A DNA stretch of 47,955 nucleotides from Chitinophaga pinensis (lineage in GTDB: Bacteria > Bacteroidota > Bacteroidia > 2-12-FULL-35-15). Both the position numbers and the translations under genes were made by a program. Under the pieces are notes generated by a model. The model was not told the origin of the DNA and ran no database searches. It was given only the letters and a program-made list of their open reading frames with translations. The DNA lies in the NCBI GenBank assembly GCA_945885475.1, contig CAMCYR010000001.1, positions 1 to 47,955 of the forward strand, read 5' to 3'. Shown in pieces: positions 8,013 through 17,278 of this stretch. Every line of letters begins with the position of its first letter. Position 1 is the stretch's first letter.

Positions 8013-11000
8013 CTAATAGGAATCCAAATCCGTAGGACGTAATACACCGAACCATTTCAATGTTTTTTCTCCTACATCAGGCACATTCACATAAATGATG
8101 TACATACCACTTGCAATTGGAATTCTAGCTTGATTTTTCAAATCCCAATCCAAGGACGTTTTAGTATCGTCTTTACTGAATTTTCTGATCAATGTTCCAT
8201 TCAATGTATAAATTGATATGTTACATTTTACAGGAAGATTTGTAATCTTCACGATGTTCTCCAACGCTTTTTTCTCATATGCAGAATATGCGTAGTACGG
8301 ATTCGGAACCACATTGATCAGATCAAGCGCGTTTTCAGCACTTACAGCATCATTTTTATGCGTTTCGATATCTGCTGTATTGAATGTATACATTGGCAAG
8401 TTAGCATTCTGAGGAGTCAAAGAAGTATCCGCAGTTGTTGCTGAAGTAGTTGTATAACCCTTTTGGTAAGACTTCGCAACTCTGATTCTGAATTTTACAG
8501 TAGACTCGAACAATGCATGTCCGGGAGCAAGTAAAGGAATGTTCACCCACATTGCATCTGTAAATACCTCCCGTTTATAAGCATCACTTGTTCCTCCAGG
8601 AGTAGAAGCACCTGCAGTAAGGGCAGCTGCATTCAACAATTTATAAAGCGCAACACCTTTATCATAACGAGGAATATCTCTTAATTCAGAAGGCAATTGA
8701 GCGTCTGTCGCAGGATAAAGTGCATCTCCATTGTGACCGAATATATAAATATAGTGCTTTCCACCAAATCTAGGATCACCTGTTGCTGAGTTTCCGGAAC
8801 CAGTTGGATTCCATTTCATGTCATTACCATTATCAGTAACCAACCAAGAATCTTCACCAAATGCCATGTTTAAACGCTCACCGGTTTCAATATTAATTGC
8901 ATAACCCGGGAACCAACCCATACCTTCAGAAAAATCATTGTTATCAGTTGACGGGAAATTTGCAACACCGTTTTTATCAACGGAAGCTTGTTTACGCATG
9001 AACAATTTTCTTGCACCACCCACTGCTAATAATTTGTCGTCACATTCTTCCAAAACAGGACAGCGCGTCCATAAAGACTTATCAGCCGTAACAACAACAT
9101 CAACAGATGCCAAGTTTGCAATTTTGTTCAATGAAATATTAGTAGGCCAAGCAGGAGCTCCTTTTGCATAGATAGAGGCAGCAACAGGATCTGTAGCAAT
9201 ACCAGTAGCACAAACACGGTAAGGTGCCCATGTTTTTCCTATCATATTTTCATAATCTTGGTTTGGATCGGTACCTGAACCTGCTGCGTCATTATAAACC
9301 ACCTCTTCAGAGGCAGTAAATACTGCAGATCCTGAACGTATCCAGTTTGCATTTGTAGGACCTTCCTGATCAGCTAAACCACTTAACCATTGCTTCGTAT
9401 CATCAGAAAATGCTACAGTGGCTTCAAGGAAACCATTTTTTACAGCTGCAACTCCAGGATCATTCGTAAATGAAACATTTACTGAAATACCCCAAGATGG
9501 AATAGCATTATTTAGTCCTGTTAAACCACTAGGTTGTCCATTGATCAATTGCTCATTTGCAATTGCGATGGTTTTGTCAGAGAAAACAGTATCGTTTGTG
9601 GTTAAGTTAATTAATTCCCACTTAGCAGCAGAAGTAATGCCTACCAATTTGAACTCAAAACTATTTTCAACCGGCACATTCAAGGGATCTACAACTTTAA
9701 TAGTAACAGGTCCGCGACTAGTTTCATACGTTGGATTAATAGAGCGTGATGTAGAACCTAAAATTTCTGAAATAGTTGACGCTGTTAAATCCAATACATT
9801 TCCGCCATTTCCATGCCCTTCAATACGTGTTAATTTCGGACCAGTTCCATAAGCAGAATGAACTTCCGTTCCATAAGATTCGGGAGAAGTGATATGAGGA
9901 ATAGCAGAATGACTAAAAAAGCCATCAGCAGATTTATTACCAGCAATAAACGGGAAATAATCTTTTGGAATTGCAAAATCAGGATTTACCAATGTAGGTG
10001 AATAACCATAAGCAATCACTGCAAAATAATAGGTTTTGTGATTAATCAATGTTGTATTTCCAATCGCAAATTTATCTTCTGTAACAGAAATAGAATGAAC
10101 AATTCCAAGGTCGCTACCGTTTACCATTTCCTGAGGAACAAGCGCTTGTAAAGCCACATCGTTAGAAAAGTTTACGATTTGCTTGATGTTATCTGTTTTA
10201 TCACACTGAAGAACAATACGTGCTTTATCAACATTATACAAATCAGCAGCAGTAACCGTTTCATCTTTTAACTGATACACAATATACCCTTGAAAACGGT
10301 ATAGTGAATCGCTACCACTTGATTTATCATAATCCTCAGTATACGCTTCATTGTAGTTATTTGATGTTTTTGGATTTGACCAAGTTAAAATAACTTCGTT
10401 CGCTAATTCCTGAACAACTAAATTAGGAGCATCAGGTCCACTTAATAAAGCAAAACAATTGTTAAAAAGTTCTTGCGCTTTAGCATCCGCACCTTTCATT
10501 AAAGTAACAGACGCTAAATTTCCACCTTGCGTTGCGCGCGCCCAAACCAAACCAGTTGTGATCGTATTTACGGCACCTGGTTGCAATGTAAAGGGACCAG
10601 CACTTTGTAAGAAACGTCTGTCATCAGGAACATTACCAACAGTAACCTCATCCCAAGGAGCTTGCGATGTACCGTTTGTACCAAATCCGGTTGGATCAGA
10701 AGCACCAGGGAACATATAATCACAAGCAGCACCAGTTAAATGACCAGTTCCGCCATAAGTGATGGTTGTTGCATCTCTCCACTCACCAGCTAGGTAATTA
10801 TAAAAATCAACCGCTCCGGAAGGATTACCCGTTACAGATGCATCATTATTGTAATAAACGAATTTAGACATACCGATACGCTCGTTGTCAACAATTCCAT
10901 CACCGTAGTTTACATAACTTGCTGGAACGGCTGATGCTAAATCATCTGCGCCGTTTGGATCAGCATAAGGACCTTCGAAGAAATCACAACCAATAGCAGG

Positions 11001-12044
11001 CGGATTTACTCCGTAAGGAATTTGTCCGGCAGGTGGATTATCATCTACCAAGTCACCATTATAACAATATCCTAAACCTAAACCAACATCGCAACCAACA
11101 AAGTCATCAGAAGCAGAACCTAAATCTGGATCAGCCCAAACACCAAAATAAGTACTATCCAAACGGAAAGAAGATTTATTGATAATATTATAATGATAGA
11201 ACGTCATGTTATTGATCACATCATTTGTTTGAAAAGCGAAAGCCTGAGCTTGAATTTCTAAACCAATAGAAGCGCCACCTGATTCAGAGTGAACGTTACC
11301 TTTATCATTGAACACCCAGAACAATACCTGATCACCAAATAATTCAGCATCACATGGATCAGCAGGAACACCAGGAGTAGGATCAGGACGAGAACCCGTT
11401 CCTAACCAGAAATCAGGATAATCACCTGCATAGGGATCATAAACTCCGTTACCATTCGCATCGTAATAGGGAGCCATAGGCTGACCTTCAGGTCCGATAG
11501 CAGGCCAGTTCAAAATCGCATCCATAGCATTTGCACCAGTAGGATTTGCACCAACACTTCCACCGTTGAACCAATTGATGTAAGTAGCAACATCTTTTTT
11601 GTCCACTTTAAAAAACTTATCCCATGTTAAACAAGTCGTAGCTTCAGTAGTAGCGGAGGAAGTTAAAGGACCTGGCCAAAAATCGTTACCAGTTTGACGA
11701 TACGTCATTGCAGCAACCTTTAATGTATTACTTGCATCAAAACCACCAATCCAAAGAGAGCCGGCAAACAATGCAGTTGGACCATTTAATCCAGCAGCTG
11801 GTTTTGGCACCAAATACTTTCCGTTCACAAGATCCCACCACATATCACCACCGGTTAAAATAGTAGCTCTAACATTATTAATATCCAAATCCTCTTTGGC
11901 AGCAGCTGGAGCGCATAATGCCATAACAGATTTTAATTGACTTTGGGATGTTGCAATACTCCTTCCTACATTCTCTCTCGCTTGGGAAGCAATAGAGAAG
12001 GTAAAAACAGATGCAGTTAGAATTAATTTGAAACGATTCTTCAT
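8013..12044 (-). CDS. Large secreted protein with T9SS type A-like C-terminal domain
   Basis: A 1343-residue exported protein. The signal peptide begins MKNRFKLILTASVFTFS and ends near SQA; I prefer this start to an ATG 21 bases upstream because it places the positive charges at the N terminus. The early region has NNVRATILTGGDMWWDLVNG, ALFAGSLWIGG and DANGNGVYDPYAGDYPD, the last resembling a calcium-binding loop. A fibronectin-like stretch lies around VVQELANEVILTWSNPKT. The C-terminal 90 residues (VVPNPYYA, ISIYTLNGTLIRKF, IASGMYIIYV) have the pattern of a type A T9SS sorting domain, so the protein probably reaches the cell surface. Its biochemical role is unknown. It sits 25-50 bases after the TonB-dependent receptor and before the PorV-like gene. 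Confidence 0.8.
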   Translation of the reverse strand: MKNRFKLILTASVFTFSIASQARENVGRSIATSQSQLKSVMALCAPAAAKEDLDINNVRATILTGGDMWWDLVNGKYLVPKPAAGLNGPTALFAGSLWIGGFDASNTLKVAAMTYRQTGNDFWPGPLTSSATTEATTCLTWDKFFKVDKKDVATYINWFNGGSVGANPTGANAMDAILNWPAIGPEGQPMAPYYDANGNGVYDPYAGDYPDFWLGTGSRPDPTPGVPADPCDAELFGDQVLFWVFNDKGNVHSESGGASIGLEIQAQAFAFQTNDVINNMTFYHYNIINKSSFRLDSTYFGVWADPDLGSASDDFVGCDVGLGLGYCYNGDLVDDNPPAGQIPYGVNPPAIGCDFFEGPYADPNGADDLASAVPASYVNYGDGIVDNERIGMSKFVYYNNDASVTGNPSGAVDFYNYLAGEWRDATTITYGGTGHLTGAACDYMFPGASDPTGFGTNGTSQAPWDEVTVGNVPDDRRFLQSAGPFTLQPGAVNTITTGLVWARATQGGNLASVTLMKGADAKAQELFNNCFALLSGPDAPNLVVQELANEVILTWSNPKTSNNYNEAYTEDYDKSSGSDSLYRFQGYIVYQLKDETVTAADLYNVDKARIVLQCDKTDNIKQIVNFSNDVALQALVPQEMVNGSDLGIVHSISVTEDKFAIGNTTLINHKTYYFAVIAYGYSPTLVNPDFAIPKDYFPFIAGNKSADGFFSHSAIPHITSPESYGTEVHSAYGTGPKLTRIEGHGNGGNVLDLTASTISEILGSTSRSINPTYETSRGPVTIKVVDPLNVPVENSFEFKLVGITSAAKWELINLTTNDTVFSDKTIAIANEQLINGQPSGLTGLNNAIPSWGISVNVSFTNDPGVAAVKNGFLEATVAFSDDTKQWLSGLADQEGPTNANWIRSGSAVFTASEEVVYNDAAGSGTDPNQDYENMIGKTWAPYRVCATGIATDPVAASIYAKGAPAWPTNISLNKIANLASVDVVVTADKSLWTRCPVLEECDDKLLAVGGARKLFMRKQASVDKNGVANFPSTDNNDFSEGMGWFPGYAINIETGERLNMAFGEDSWLVTDNGNDMKWNPTGSGNSATGDPRFGGKHYIYIFGHNGDALYPATDAQLPSELRDIPRYDKGVALYKLLNAAALTAGASTPGGTSDAYKREVFTDAMWVNIPLLAPGHALFESTVKFRIRVAKSYQKGYTTTSATTADTSLTPQNANLPMYTFNTADIETHKNDAVSAENALDLINVVPNPYYAYSAYEKKALENIVKITNLPVKCNISIYTLNGTLIRKFSKDDTKTSLDWDLKNQARIPIASGMYIIYVNVPDVGEKTLKWFGVLRPTDLDSY

Positions 12045-12090
12045 ATTGTAATTATTAAGTAGCATTAAAAATTCTTTTTATAGACTAAAA

Positions 12091-15000
12091 TTAAAAATCA
12101 AGTAATAAACCCAAACGAATAACACGTGGTCGGCTATAATAGCTTGGGTCGTTAATTTTAACTGAATATAAATCTCTGAATGATTGCGGATCATTCTGAT
12201 TCGAAATTATTGTCTGAGCGGCAGCTGAGCTCAAATAACCATCATCATCAGGGTTACCGGTAGCTTTATAAACGTTCAATACATTTTTAGTATTTAATAA
12301 GTTTAACACCTGCAAGTAGATAGTTAGGTTAGCTGTTTTATTTTCAGAACCTTCTTTTTTACCTTTCCAGTTCAATTCAACTTGCTTGTCAATTCTTAAG
12401 TCCATTTTGTATGACCAAGGCAAATTTGAACCATTGATCTGTCCGTCAAGTGCAGTATTTCCACCACCAAGACCAAACTGACCTTCGCGGGTAAAGTTCG
12501 CTTGTTTACTATATGGAGTTCCCGATCCAGCTCTAAAAACAATGTTAGCTCCCACATTTTCCAACAAAGTCATCACTTTCTCGTTTTCTTTACCTTTTCT
12601 TAATTTTAAACGAGGACCACGGTAATCTTTACCTGCACCAAAACGGTAATCCACATTTAAAGTAATAGTATGACGTTGGTCAAAATCTAAAGGATGCGTT
12701 GTTCTTAAATTTGGAACACCAGAAGAAACAAGGTTTTGTCCATCAGTCGTACTTGAACCTGTTCCATCTGCAAATTGCAATGTATAGTTAGCTGTTAAAG
12801 AAACACCAGTAGCTGTTCTTCTTAAATCGTAAGCAATTGACAAACCTTTTACGGTACCAAAATCCACGTTTGAAAAAGACTTGTAAGAAGTAGGGTAAGC
12901 CTGAACGACATTTGTTGTTTGAACTAAATCTTTAAGTTCACGATAGAACAAGGATAACTGAAGAGATGAATTTTTCTTTTCATTTAACACTTGTTGGTAT
13001 CCTAATTCGTAATCTGTTGTTCTTTCCGATTTCAAATCTGGGTTATTCACATAATCAGACTGATTATTAATAACACCTAAGTATTGCAATGGATCTAAAC
13101 GATTACGTTCTGGCGGACGTTGAGATAACACGTCATAGTGAGCGTAAAAATTCGCTACGTCAGAAATAGGGAATGAAAATGCGATACGAGGCAATATGTT
13201 CACTTGAGGAACGTAATCCTTAAATACTTTTGATGTTAATCCGTCTTTTTTACTTGGATCAACCAAATAAGGCTGAACTTGTCCAGCACCCTGTCCTAAA
13301 GCTGCACTTGGGTCATTCACCTCTGTTCCGCTTGCATTGTACCACGTATCTCCATCACGATAACCTACAACTTGGTTAACACTAGGATTTGCGCCATCTT
13401 CAACATAAACGACAAAATCATCACCAATATTTGCTGGGCGACCAGCAATATCAAGTTCCCCTGCCGTTTTTGCTTCATATAATAAATACTTATCTTTCAA
13501 CACTTTTTGATTTGCATCAAAACGATCGATACGAACCCCCACATTAAATTTCAAATCTTTAAAATCAAAGCGATCCTGGATATAACCTGCAACATATATT
13601 GGGCGGTATGCTCCGATCTCACGAGTTAAATATCCATCATCTCCTTTTTTAGTGAAGAAATCGTCTAAACTAGGGTTACCCGAAGTTTTCTTTCCAGTAT
13701 GATCATAACCAAAATAAGAAACAACGCCTGTACCACCAATATTCAATAAATCATCCGCACTGAACATGTCCAAACTGTACATGTCTTTATCATAAGAATC
13801 AATATCTAACCAATCCACACCATTTACATTGTAACCCAATGCTTCTCTTAAACTTTTACTAAATAAGGTCTGGTTTTCGGATTCATTCTTACGATTAAAA
13901 TCATAATATGCATAAGGACTAACAGAACCATCAGGTAGATATTGTACATCTGTATTTAAGATCGCATCATTGATTCCATCATCCTCTAACTGTGTGATGT
14001 GATAATTTGCCAATTCGCGCATTCTAGTCCACAATCCGATTGGATTAAGAGAGTAAGAACTTTGGACACGTTGTTCGTATTCAAATCCTAATTGAATCGC
14101 GTGCCTTTTTATATCTGCTGAGAAATTTGCAAACACACGGAACTGTGTTCTGTCTGAAGTACTGTAGCCATTAAATTGACGACCTGTATTGTACCAGGCA
14201 GAATAAACGTTTCGTGGTCTGTCGCCATTTGCCAAACCTAAACCTGATTGAACATCAAAGATGTTTACTACATTTTGAGCACCATAAAACTCATAAAACT
14301 GATTTGTATAAGGAGTACCTGTAGGATTTACGTCACCAGGAGTATAAGCAAGACTTACATCAGAATAACCATCAAGGAAGAAACCATTGATTGAATCGGT
14401 TAAACCATCACCATCAACATCATAGATATATTTTGTATCGGGGCTGTATGATTTTTCTTTTGTTTGCGTAAACTTTCCAATATACCCGTAATCAAAAAAG
14501 TTGTTTCTATGATTGTCATCTTGTGTTTTCTCAGTTGTTTTTTCGTAACCTGCTTGTAACGTGAAGTAAGCATTTTTAATAACCGATGAAGATTTTTCTT
14601 CTTCTTTTGCAGAAGCTGAATTAAATTTCTGAGTTAATTTGGCATAAACTCTCCACGTATTTCTTGTGATCTCTGAATTGTTAGAAGGATTAAACAATGC
14701 ATATTCGTAAGTGAAATCCTGCGACTTATTATAATCAACCGATCCACCTAATGTAATACTCATATTCGCACTCGGTTGGTATTGTAATTTACCAGTTAAG
14801 CTCAATGCTTTAGAAGATACATTATTACGAGCCTTGATTTTCTCAAGATCTTCCATCTTAACATATTCAGAATTTAATACGTAACCATTACCTTGAGGAG
14901 AAGGACGAAGTGGTGATTGTTCTAACTCTGCTAATTTAGCAGGATTAACCTGGTAAAAACCAACCGCGGATGGATCAGGATCTTTCTCTGAAACAACTTG

Positions 15001-15864
15001 TCCGGATAAACTGAAGCCTAAAACCGGTTTATTAATATTATTAACAGAATCCTTTTTCATTAATAAAGGACCATTTAAAGAGAATCCAACAAAATTGTAT
15101 CCGTACGCGTCTAACCCTCTGCTTCTACCATTTTTTTCACCGGCACCAGAAGTAATCAATTCTATACCTCCAGTATATTTACTTGCAGGACCTCTTGTCG
15201 TGATTGCGATAATACCACCTGTTGCATCACCGTATTCAGCAGGAGTTCCACCTGTAATAGAAGTAACCTGCTCGACTCCACCTTGAGGCACACCAGCACT
15301 ACCAATGACTTTTTGACCATCAACATAATATGCAGTTCCGTTTGAACGAGAACCTCTGATATTCAAATCACTTCCTTCATCTTTCTGGTAAATACCAGCA
15401 GTTGTAGAAGCTACTGAATTAATATTCTTTGAGGCCATATTCTGATACTCCTCACGCGTTACCGTTCCACCCGATTTTGTGTCCGGATCGATCAAAGGCT
15501 CAGAGTATTCAATTACCTCCACAACATCTAACTGCTGTCCGGCAGCCATATCAATGTTTAAGTATACAGTTTTACCAACAGAAACGGTAACATCTTTAAT
15601 TTCCACACTTTGATATCCAACATATGTTGCTTTAACGGTATACCGACCGGGGCTCAAAGGCTTGATTGTTACTTCACCATCGATATTAGTGGTACCAACA
15701 CCTGCTTGAATCCCACCCATAGCAACAACAACGTTCGCAAAGGGAATGGTTTCTTTATTTGCTTTATCAGTTAGTTTTACCTTAATGGCAGACTCGTTTT
15801 GTGCAAAAGTCAGTCCTACTGATAGTGCAACTAAGGACAAGGTGGTAAGTAATTTTCTTAGCAT
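12091..15864 (-). CDS. TonB-dependent receptor with carboxypeptidase-like N-terminal domain
   Basis: A 1257-residue outer-membrane receptor. A signal peptide (LLTTLSLVALSVGLTFAQ) is followed by a carboxypeptidase regulatory-like beta-sandwich (about residues 25-105: IPFANVVVAMGGIQAGVGTT, SPGRYTVKATYVGYQS). Next is a plug domain with YYVDGQKVIG and TGGTPAEYGDATGGIIAITT, then a very long beta-barrel ending in RPRVIRLGLLLDF with the terminal Phe typical of barrels. The barrel is longer than in usual siderophore receptors. No SusD-like partner is next door; instead the gene leads a module with a T9SS cargo-like protein and a PorV-like protein. The substrate cannot be read from the sequence. Confidence 0.9.
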   Translation of the reverse strand: MLRKLLTTLSLVALSVGLTFAQNESAIKVKLTDKANKETIPFANVVVAMGGIQAGVGTTNIDGEVTIKPLSPGRYTVKATYVGYQSVEIKDVTVSVGKTVYLNIDMAAGQQLDVVEVIEYSEPLIDPDTKSGGTVTREEYQNMASKNINSVASTTAGIYQKDEGSDLNIRGSRSNGTAYYVDGQKVIGSAGVPQGGVEQVTSITGGTPAEYGDATGGIIAITTRGPASKYTGGIELITSGAGEKNGRSRGLDAYGYNFVGFSLNGPLLMKKDSVNNINKPVLGFSLSGQVVSEKDPDPSAVGFYQVNPAKLAELEQSPLRPSPQGNGYVLNSEYVKMEDLEKIKARNNVSSKALSLTGKLQYQPSANMSITLGGSVDYNKSQDFTYEYALFNPSNNSEITRNTWRVYAKLTQKFNSASAKEEEKSSSVIKNAYFTLQAGYEKTTEKTQDDNHRNNFFDYGYIGKFTQTKEKSYSPDTKYIYDVDGDGLTDSINGFFLDGYSDVSLAYTPGDVNPTGTPYTNQFYEFYGAQNVVNIFDVQSGLGLANGDRPRNVYSAWYNTGRQFNGYSTSDRTQFRVFANFSADIKRHAIQLGFEYEQRVQSSYSLNPIGLWTRMRELANYHITQLEDDGINDAILNTDVQYLPDGSVSPYAYYDFNRKNESENQTLFSKSLREALGYNVNGVDWLDIDSYDKDMYSLDMFSADDLLNIGGTGVVSYFGYDHTGKKTSGNPSLDDFFTKKGDDGYLTREIGAYRPIYVAGYIQDRFDFKDLKFNVGVRIDRFDANQKVLKDKYLLYEAKTAGELDIAGRPANIGDDFVVYVEDGANPSVNQVVGYRDGDTWYNASGTEVNDPSAALGQGAGQVQPYLVDPSKKDGLTSKVFKDYVPQVNILPRIAFSFPISDVANFYAHYDVLSQRPPERNRLDPLQYLGVINNQSDYVNNPDLKSERTTDYELGYQQVLNEKKNSSLQLSLFYRELKDLVQTTNVVQAYPTSYKSFSNVDFGTVKGLSIAYDLRRTATGVSLTANYTLQFADGTGSSTTDGQNLVSSGVPNLRTTHPLDFDQRHTITLNVDYRFGAGKDYRGPRLKLRKGKENEKVMTLLENVGANIVFRAGSGTPYSKQANFTREGQFGLGGGNTALDGQINGSNLPWSYKMDLRIDKQVELNWKGKKEGSENKTANLTIYLQVLNLLNTKNVLNVYKATGNPDDDGYLSSAAAQTIISNQNDPQSFRDLYSVKINDPSYYSRPRVIRLGLLLDF

Positions 15865-15911
15865 AATCTTAATATTTATTTAAAAATAATTTTCGTGCAA
15901 ATTAAAGTGCG

Positions 15912-15944
15912 TAAATATAAGAATAATTAAATTTCTTACACAAA
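15912..15944 (-). promoter_or_regulatory. Candidate promoter of the receptor/cargo/PorV module
   Basis: On the minus strand TTTG (15941-15944) and TATATTTA (15912-15919, one base off TAnnTTTG) are separated by 21 bases. It lies about 48 bases before the receptor start codon, in an AT-rich 344-base gap (15865-16208) in which I see no gene. Confidence 0.4.
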
Positions 15945-16208
15945 CTTTTTTTAACATTTTTTTTCATTTCTTCAAACACAGCGAAAAATTGCTAAAGGGC
16001 AATAGAATCAAGTAATTGAATCAATAATACTAAAAAATAAAAACAAAATTTTGATTGGCTAATCTACAAAAATAGTATCTGTAAATAAATTGGAGGGATG
16101 TTGTTCGAATCAGTAATTAATTACAATTATACAAAATAAAAATTGAAAAGTTACATTAATTTTCCTTTTTTTTTCAAAATATTTCTAAAGCCTTTTAAAT
16201 TCGTGGAT

Positions 16209-16520
16209 TTAATGATGTCGGTTTTTAAACCATCTCACTAAAAAAAACTCTCTTTTATTTTTTCTAAGCTTCTCCCCCTTCTGCTTTTCTTTACGCATTG
16301 TTTTGCGTGTTTTCTTCTGCTGAAGGCGCTTATGGTGCTTTTTCACCGACTTTTCGTGCTGCATTTCCATCTTTCGCTGCTCTTTCCATTTTTTTTTCGC
16401 TGCCTTTTTCTGAACACGACTTGTTGCAGGTGCTTTGTCCTTTGCCTTTTCTTGGGCGATAGACATCAAGGGCAGTAAACAAATTAGAAAAAGTGATACT
16501 ATTCTAAACAGAAATTTCAT
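16209..16520 (-). CDS. Small exported lysine/arginine-rich protein
   Basis: A 103-residue protein of unknown function. Residues 1-22 form a clear signal peptide (FRIVSLFLICLLPLMSIAQ). The mature part is extraordinarily basic, with runs such as KKAAKKKWKEQRKMEM and KKHHKRLQQKKTRK, and is probably one long helix or disordered. It ends FFLVRWFKNRHH. Once exported, such a chain could bind lipopolysaccharide, nucleic acid or acidic polysaccharide, but this is a guess. An exact TAnnTTTG box (TAAATTTG) lies 17 bases ahead of the start on the minus strand (16538-16545), supporting a real, expressed gene. Confidence 0.7.
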   Translation of the reverse strand: MKFLFRIVSLFLICLLPLMSIAQEKAKDKAPATSRVQKKAAKKKWKEQRKMEMQHEKSVKKHHKRLQQKKTRKTMRKEKQKGEKLRKNKREFFLVRWFKNRHH

Positions 16521-16569
16521 GTATTTGTATTTACTTACAAATTTAAGGATTTATTACTGTTAAATTTTG

Positions 16570-16602
16570 TTTGGTCCTCTAAAAAAATAAAGATTAAATT
16601 TG
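16570..16602 (+). promoter_or_regulatory. Promoter of the small lipoprotein gene
   Basis: TTTG (16570-16573) and TAAATTTG (16595-16602) are separated by 21 bases, a full match to the Bacteroidota promoter. The start codon at 16612 is only nine bases after the box, so the predicted leader is about 3-5 bases. Confidence 0.6.
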
Positions 16603-16611
16603 TTATTGATT

Positions 16612-17046
16612 ATGAAAAGAAAAACAATTTACATTTCAGTCATTTTTTCAATCATTTTAACAATGACTGTTTTTTCCTGCAAAAAAGATGAAAACAATGG
16701 TGTGCCTATTACCCCTGTAAATATTTACTTGTATACAACCGACCCTTTATTCATAAACTTAACCGCTGTGGGAGGATGGTGTTACATTACTGGTGGAGCC
16801 AGAGGGATCTTGCTTTACAGAAAATCAATTTCTGAATTTATGGCGTATGACCGCAATTGCACTTACAACTCAAGTGATGTTTGTGCAACAGTATATGTTG
16901 ATGCTACAAATATTATTGCAAGAGACACCTGCTGCAATTCACAATTTTCTATTATTGACGGAAACGTTCTACAAGCACCAGCAGGATTGCCTTTAAAGGC
17001 ATACGCTACTTCCTATGATGGGAATGTGCTGCATATTTATAATTAA
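16612..17046 (+). CDS. Small lipoprotein of unknown function
   Basis: A 144-residue protein starting MKRKTIYISVIFSIILTMTVFSCKK. The lipobox-like TVFSC followed by charged residues marks a lipoprotein, and the Lys-Lys-Asp after the cysteine is common in Bacteroidota lipoproteins. The rest contains six more cysteines, including a CC pair in DTCCNSQFS, and motifs such as GGWCYITGGARGILLYRKS and FMAYDRNCTYN. These resemble small proteins with a Rieske-like fold found in Bacteroidota, but iron ligands are not evident, so I do not assign a function. The ATG at 16612 is preferred over one 12 bases upstream because of the promoter position. Confidence 0.75.
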   Translation: MKRKTIYISVIFSIILTMTVFSCKKDENNGVPITPVNIYLYTTDPLFINLTAVGGWCYITGGARGILLYRKSISEFMAYDRNCTYNSSDVCATVYVDATNIIARDTCCNSQFSIIDGNVLQAPAGLPLKAYATSYDGNVLHIYN

Positions 17047-17083
17047 ATAAGCCCCTCTATTTTTTTTGAACATTACTTTATTG

Positions 17084-17220
17084 TGTCTAGTCCTGAAAAA
17101 AGTTGACCTCGGAAGAAAATTCTTTCGAGGTTTTTTTCTTCCATTTCTTTAATTTTATTTTTCGTTGCAAGTGAGTCATGTTTGGTGTTAGCATGTGACA
17201 ACTTATTTCAGGACGGGACA
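17084..17220. mobile_element. 137-bp MITE-like element or insertion-sequence remnant
   Basis: The ends form imperfect terminal inverted repeats of about 24 bases. The left end reads TGTCTAGTCCTGAAAAAAGT. The right end, read on the opposite strand, is TGTCCCGTCCTGAAATAAGT. Both continue into TTG and differ at three positions over the first 23 bases. There is no coding capacity inside, and the left part holds a hairpin with a T run. I see no clear target-site duplication. Size, paired ends and lack of genes fit a miniature inverted-repeat element or the fused ends of a decayed insertion sequence. The transposase family cannot be named from this alone. Confidence 0.6.
17106..17138 (+). terminator. 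Terminator inside the MITE-like element
   Basis: The stem ACCTCGGAAGAA pairs with TTCTTTCGAGGT (one G-T pair) and is followed by seven T. It can terminate the upstream lipoprotein transcript, so the gene may now use a terminator brought in by the element. Confidence 0.75.
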
Positions 17221-17227
17221 TGAACAT

Positions 17228-17262
17228 AAAAAAAGCCTGAACATATGTTCAGGCTTTTTTCT
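17228..17262. terminator. Bidirectional terminator after ahcY
   Basis: A perfect palindrome (AAGCCTGAACAT/ATGTTCAGGCTT) with A and T runs on both flanks. It lies 17 bases beyond the ahcY stop codon. Confidence 0.9.
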
Positions 17263-17278
17263 TATTGAATAATCAAAA

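Noticed and set aside
9418-9852. Long open frames antisense to the 1343-residue secreted protein (also at 8938-9171 and 10459-10719)
   Set aside because: They mirror the codon pattern of a real gene on the other strand and show no start signal or recognisable domain.
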